From: Plectrocnemia conspersa
Lineage: Eukaryota > Arthropoda > Insecta > Trichoptera > Polycentropodidae
Direction of reading: 5' to 3'
Length of the DNA stretch: 64,000 nucleotides
Assembly: GCA_009617715.1 (NCBI GenBank)
Contig: VTFK01000056.1
Coordinates: forward strand, 868,001-932,000
Below the pieces are notes generated by a model that was given only the letters and a program-made list of their open reading frames with translations, was not told where the DNA came from and did no database searches. A program made the position numbers and the translations under genes. This document shows, one piece after another, positions 63,225-64,000 of this stretch; position 1 is the stretch's first letter, and each line of letters opens with the position of its first letter.

Positions 63225-64000
63225 TTAACTGCGTTTATAGTTTCTGTCCGTTCCCAAGTTCGGTTCATTCACCAATTTAATACTACGGTTCTTCGGAACG
63301 TGCTCCATTTCCAGAACAACAATGGTGTTGGAATCTGGCTTAGGGTTCAAATACACTCCCGGTAAGTACAATGTCACCTGAGGTCCTTCATTGGGCCAAT
63401 ATCTTCCCAAATGTCTATTGTTAATCCAGACATAGCCCTTCGAAACAAAATAATATCAAATATTATACAAGAATATATTTTAATTTATTCTTTACCTTTC
63501 CCCAACCAGACATATCCACAAACGTGTCCATGTTTTCTTCATAATTTACAAAACTCTTCATAAACACGACTGGACCATTTTTCAAAATATCCGACGAGTC
63601 AATATAATCCAATATACCATTCGATTGTAATAACTGCGACTCTTCTATTGCCCATTCGAAGTCATCCAGCGGATAATTCGTCATTGTCCAATTGTACAAT
63701 TGCTTTCCATTAACCAAAATTTCGTCCTTGATTCCCTACAATGTAACACACAGTAAGTCTACTGATATAAAATAATACTTTTAAGACATACTTTATAATC
63801 TTCAGCCAAGCCAAAATTAACGCGTCCTTGATTTTCAACCAATATTTGCAAATAGCTACCCATGGCAGGCATGAATGGAATACTGTTTATTTTTCTGGAT
63901 CTACTCAATATACCTACCAATGTCTGTAATTCATAAAATAATATAAATATTATATGTATAAAAACATATTTTTTATATTTTATCGAACCTGGTTTATGTA
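63225..64000 (-). CDS. Beta-galactosidase (glycosyl hydrolase 35), C-terminal part
   Basis: Four exons are visible on the minus strand: 64000-63989 (cut by the window), 63923-63792, 63735-63496 and 63437-63225 (TAA), all phase 0. They encode the C-terminal jelly-roll domains of a GLB1-like acid beta-galactosidase: LVENQGRVNFG, the GWGKGYVWINNRHLGRYWP block and GPQVTLYLPG. The enzyme removes terminal beta-galactose in lysosomes or outside the cell. The catalytic TIM barrel and signal peptide lie beyond the window end. The protein stops soon after the last jelly-roll strand, without the long tail of human GLB1, as in GLB1-like relatives. AATAAA overlaps the region just after the stop (TTAATAAAAAC). 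It is in the same orientation as CAD, upstream of it. Confidence 0.9.

Noticed and set aside
1..64000. CRISPR array, operon or bacterial defence system
   Set aside because: Spliced eukaryotic genes throughout; no regularly spaced short repeats with unique spacers.

Overview
The window is animal nuclear DNA, almost certainly from an insect: strongly AT-rich, genes split by GT-AG introns, arthropod TCAGT-type initiators, mariner and jockey-like transposon remains, and many short inverted-repeat elements. The repeat text (CAGTRGCGTA-type ends, G-run/C-run MITEs) reminds me of hemipteran genomes such as aphids, but I cannot fix the order from sequence alone.

Layout, left to right. (1) 1-5.4 kb: repeats (a hAT-like MITE, a jockey-type reverse transcriptase scrap, a foldback repeat). 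(2) 5.4-23.7 kb: three genes on the + strand for small four-helix MARVEL-family membrane proteins, all with phase-0 introns at matching places, so a tandem duplication cluster; the first lacks its 5' exon. (3) 23.7-37.3 kb: mostly intergenic or intronic, with transposon scraps, a ~430-bp tandem repeat array and, on the + strand, a gene I assemble from three phase-compatible exons for an unrecognised 124-residue single-pass membrane protein. (4) 37.8-58.1 kb, minus strand: CAD (rudimentary), the trifunctional pyrimidine enzyme (glutamine amidotransferase/carbamoyl-phosphate synthetase, dihydroorotase, aspartate transcarbamylase), complete in ten coding exons except for one homopolymer frameshift. 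A candidate noncoding first exon with a CACGTG E-box lies at about 60.1-60.2 kb. (5) Nested in the 11-kb CAD intron 6, on the + strand, is a four-exon gene for a ~984-residue Mab-21-domain protein with a possible N-myristoylation start. (6) A mariner transposase relic sits in CAD intron 4. (7) 58-63 kb: repeats and a tRNA-like sequence. (8) 63.2 kb to the window end, minus strand: the 3' part of a beta-galactosidase gene, which continues out of the window.

The genes do not form one pathway. CAD makes the first three steps of UMP synthesis in the cytosol; beta-galactosidase is lysosomal or secreted; the MARVEL proteins are membrane-trafficking type tetraspans; the Mab-21 protein belongs to the cGAS-like fold superfamily, but no catalytic motif is visible. 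I see no CRISPR array, operon or bacterial-type system. Exon borders were read by eye from splice consensus, reading phase and family conservation; no transcript or database evidence was available.
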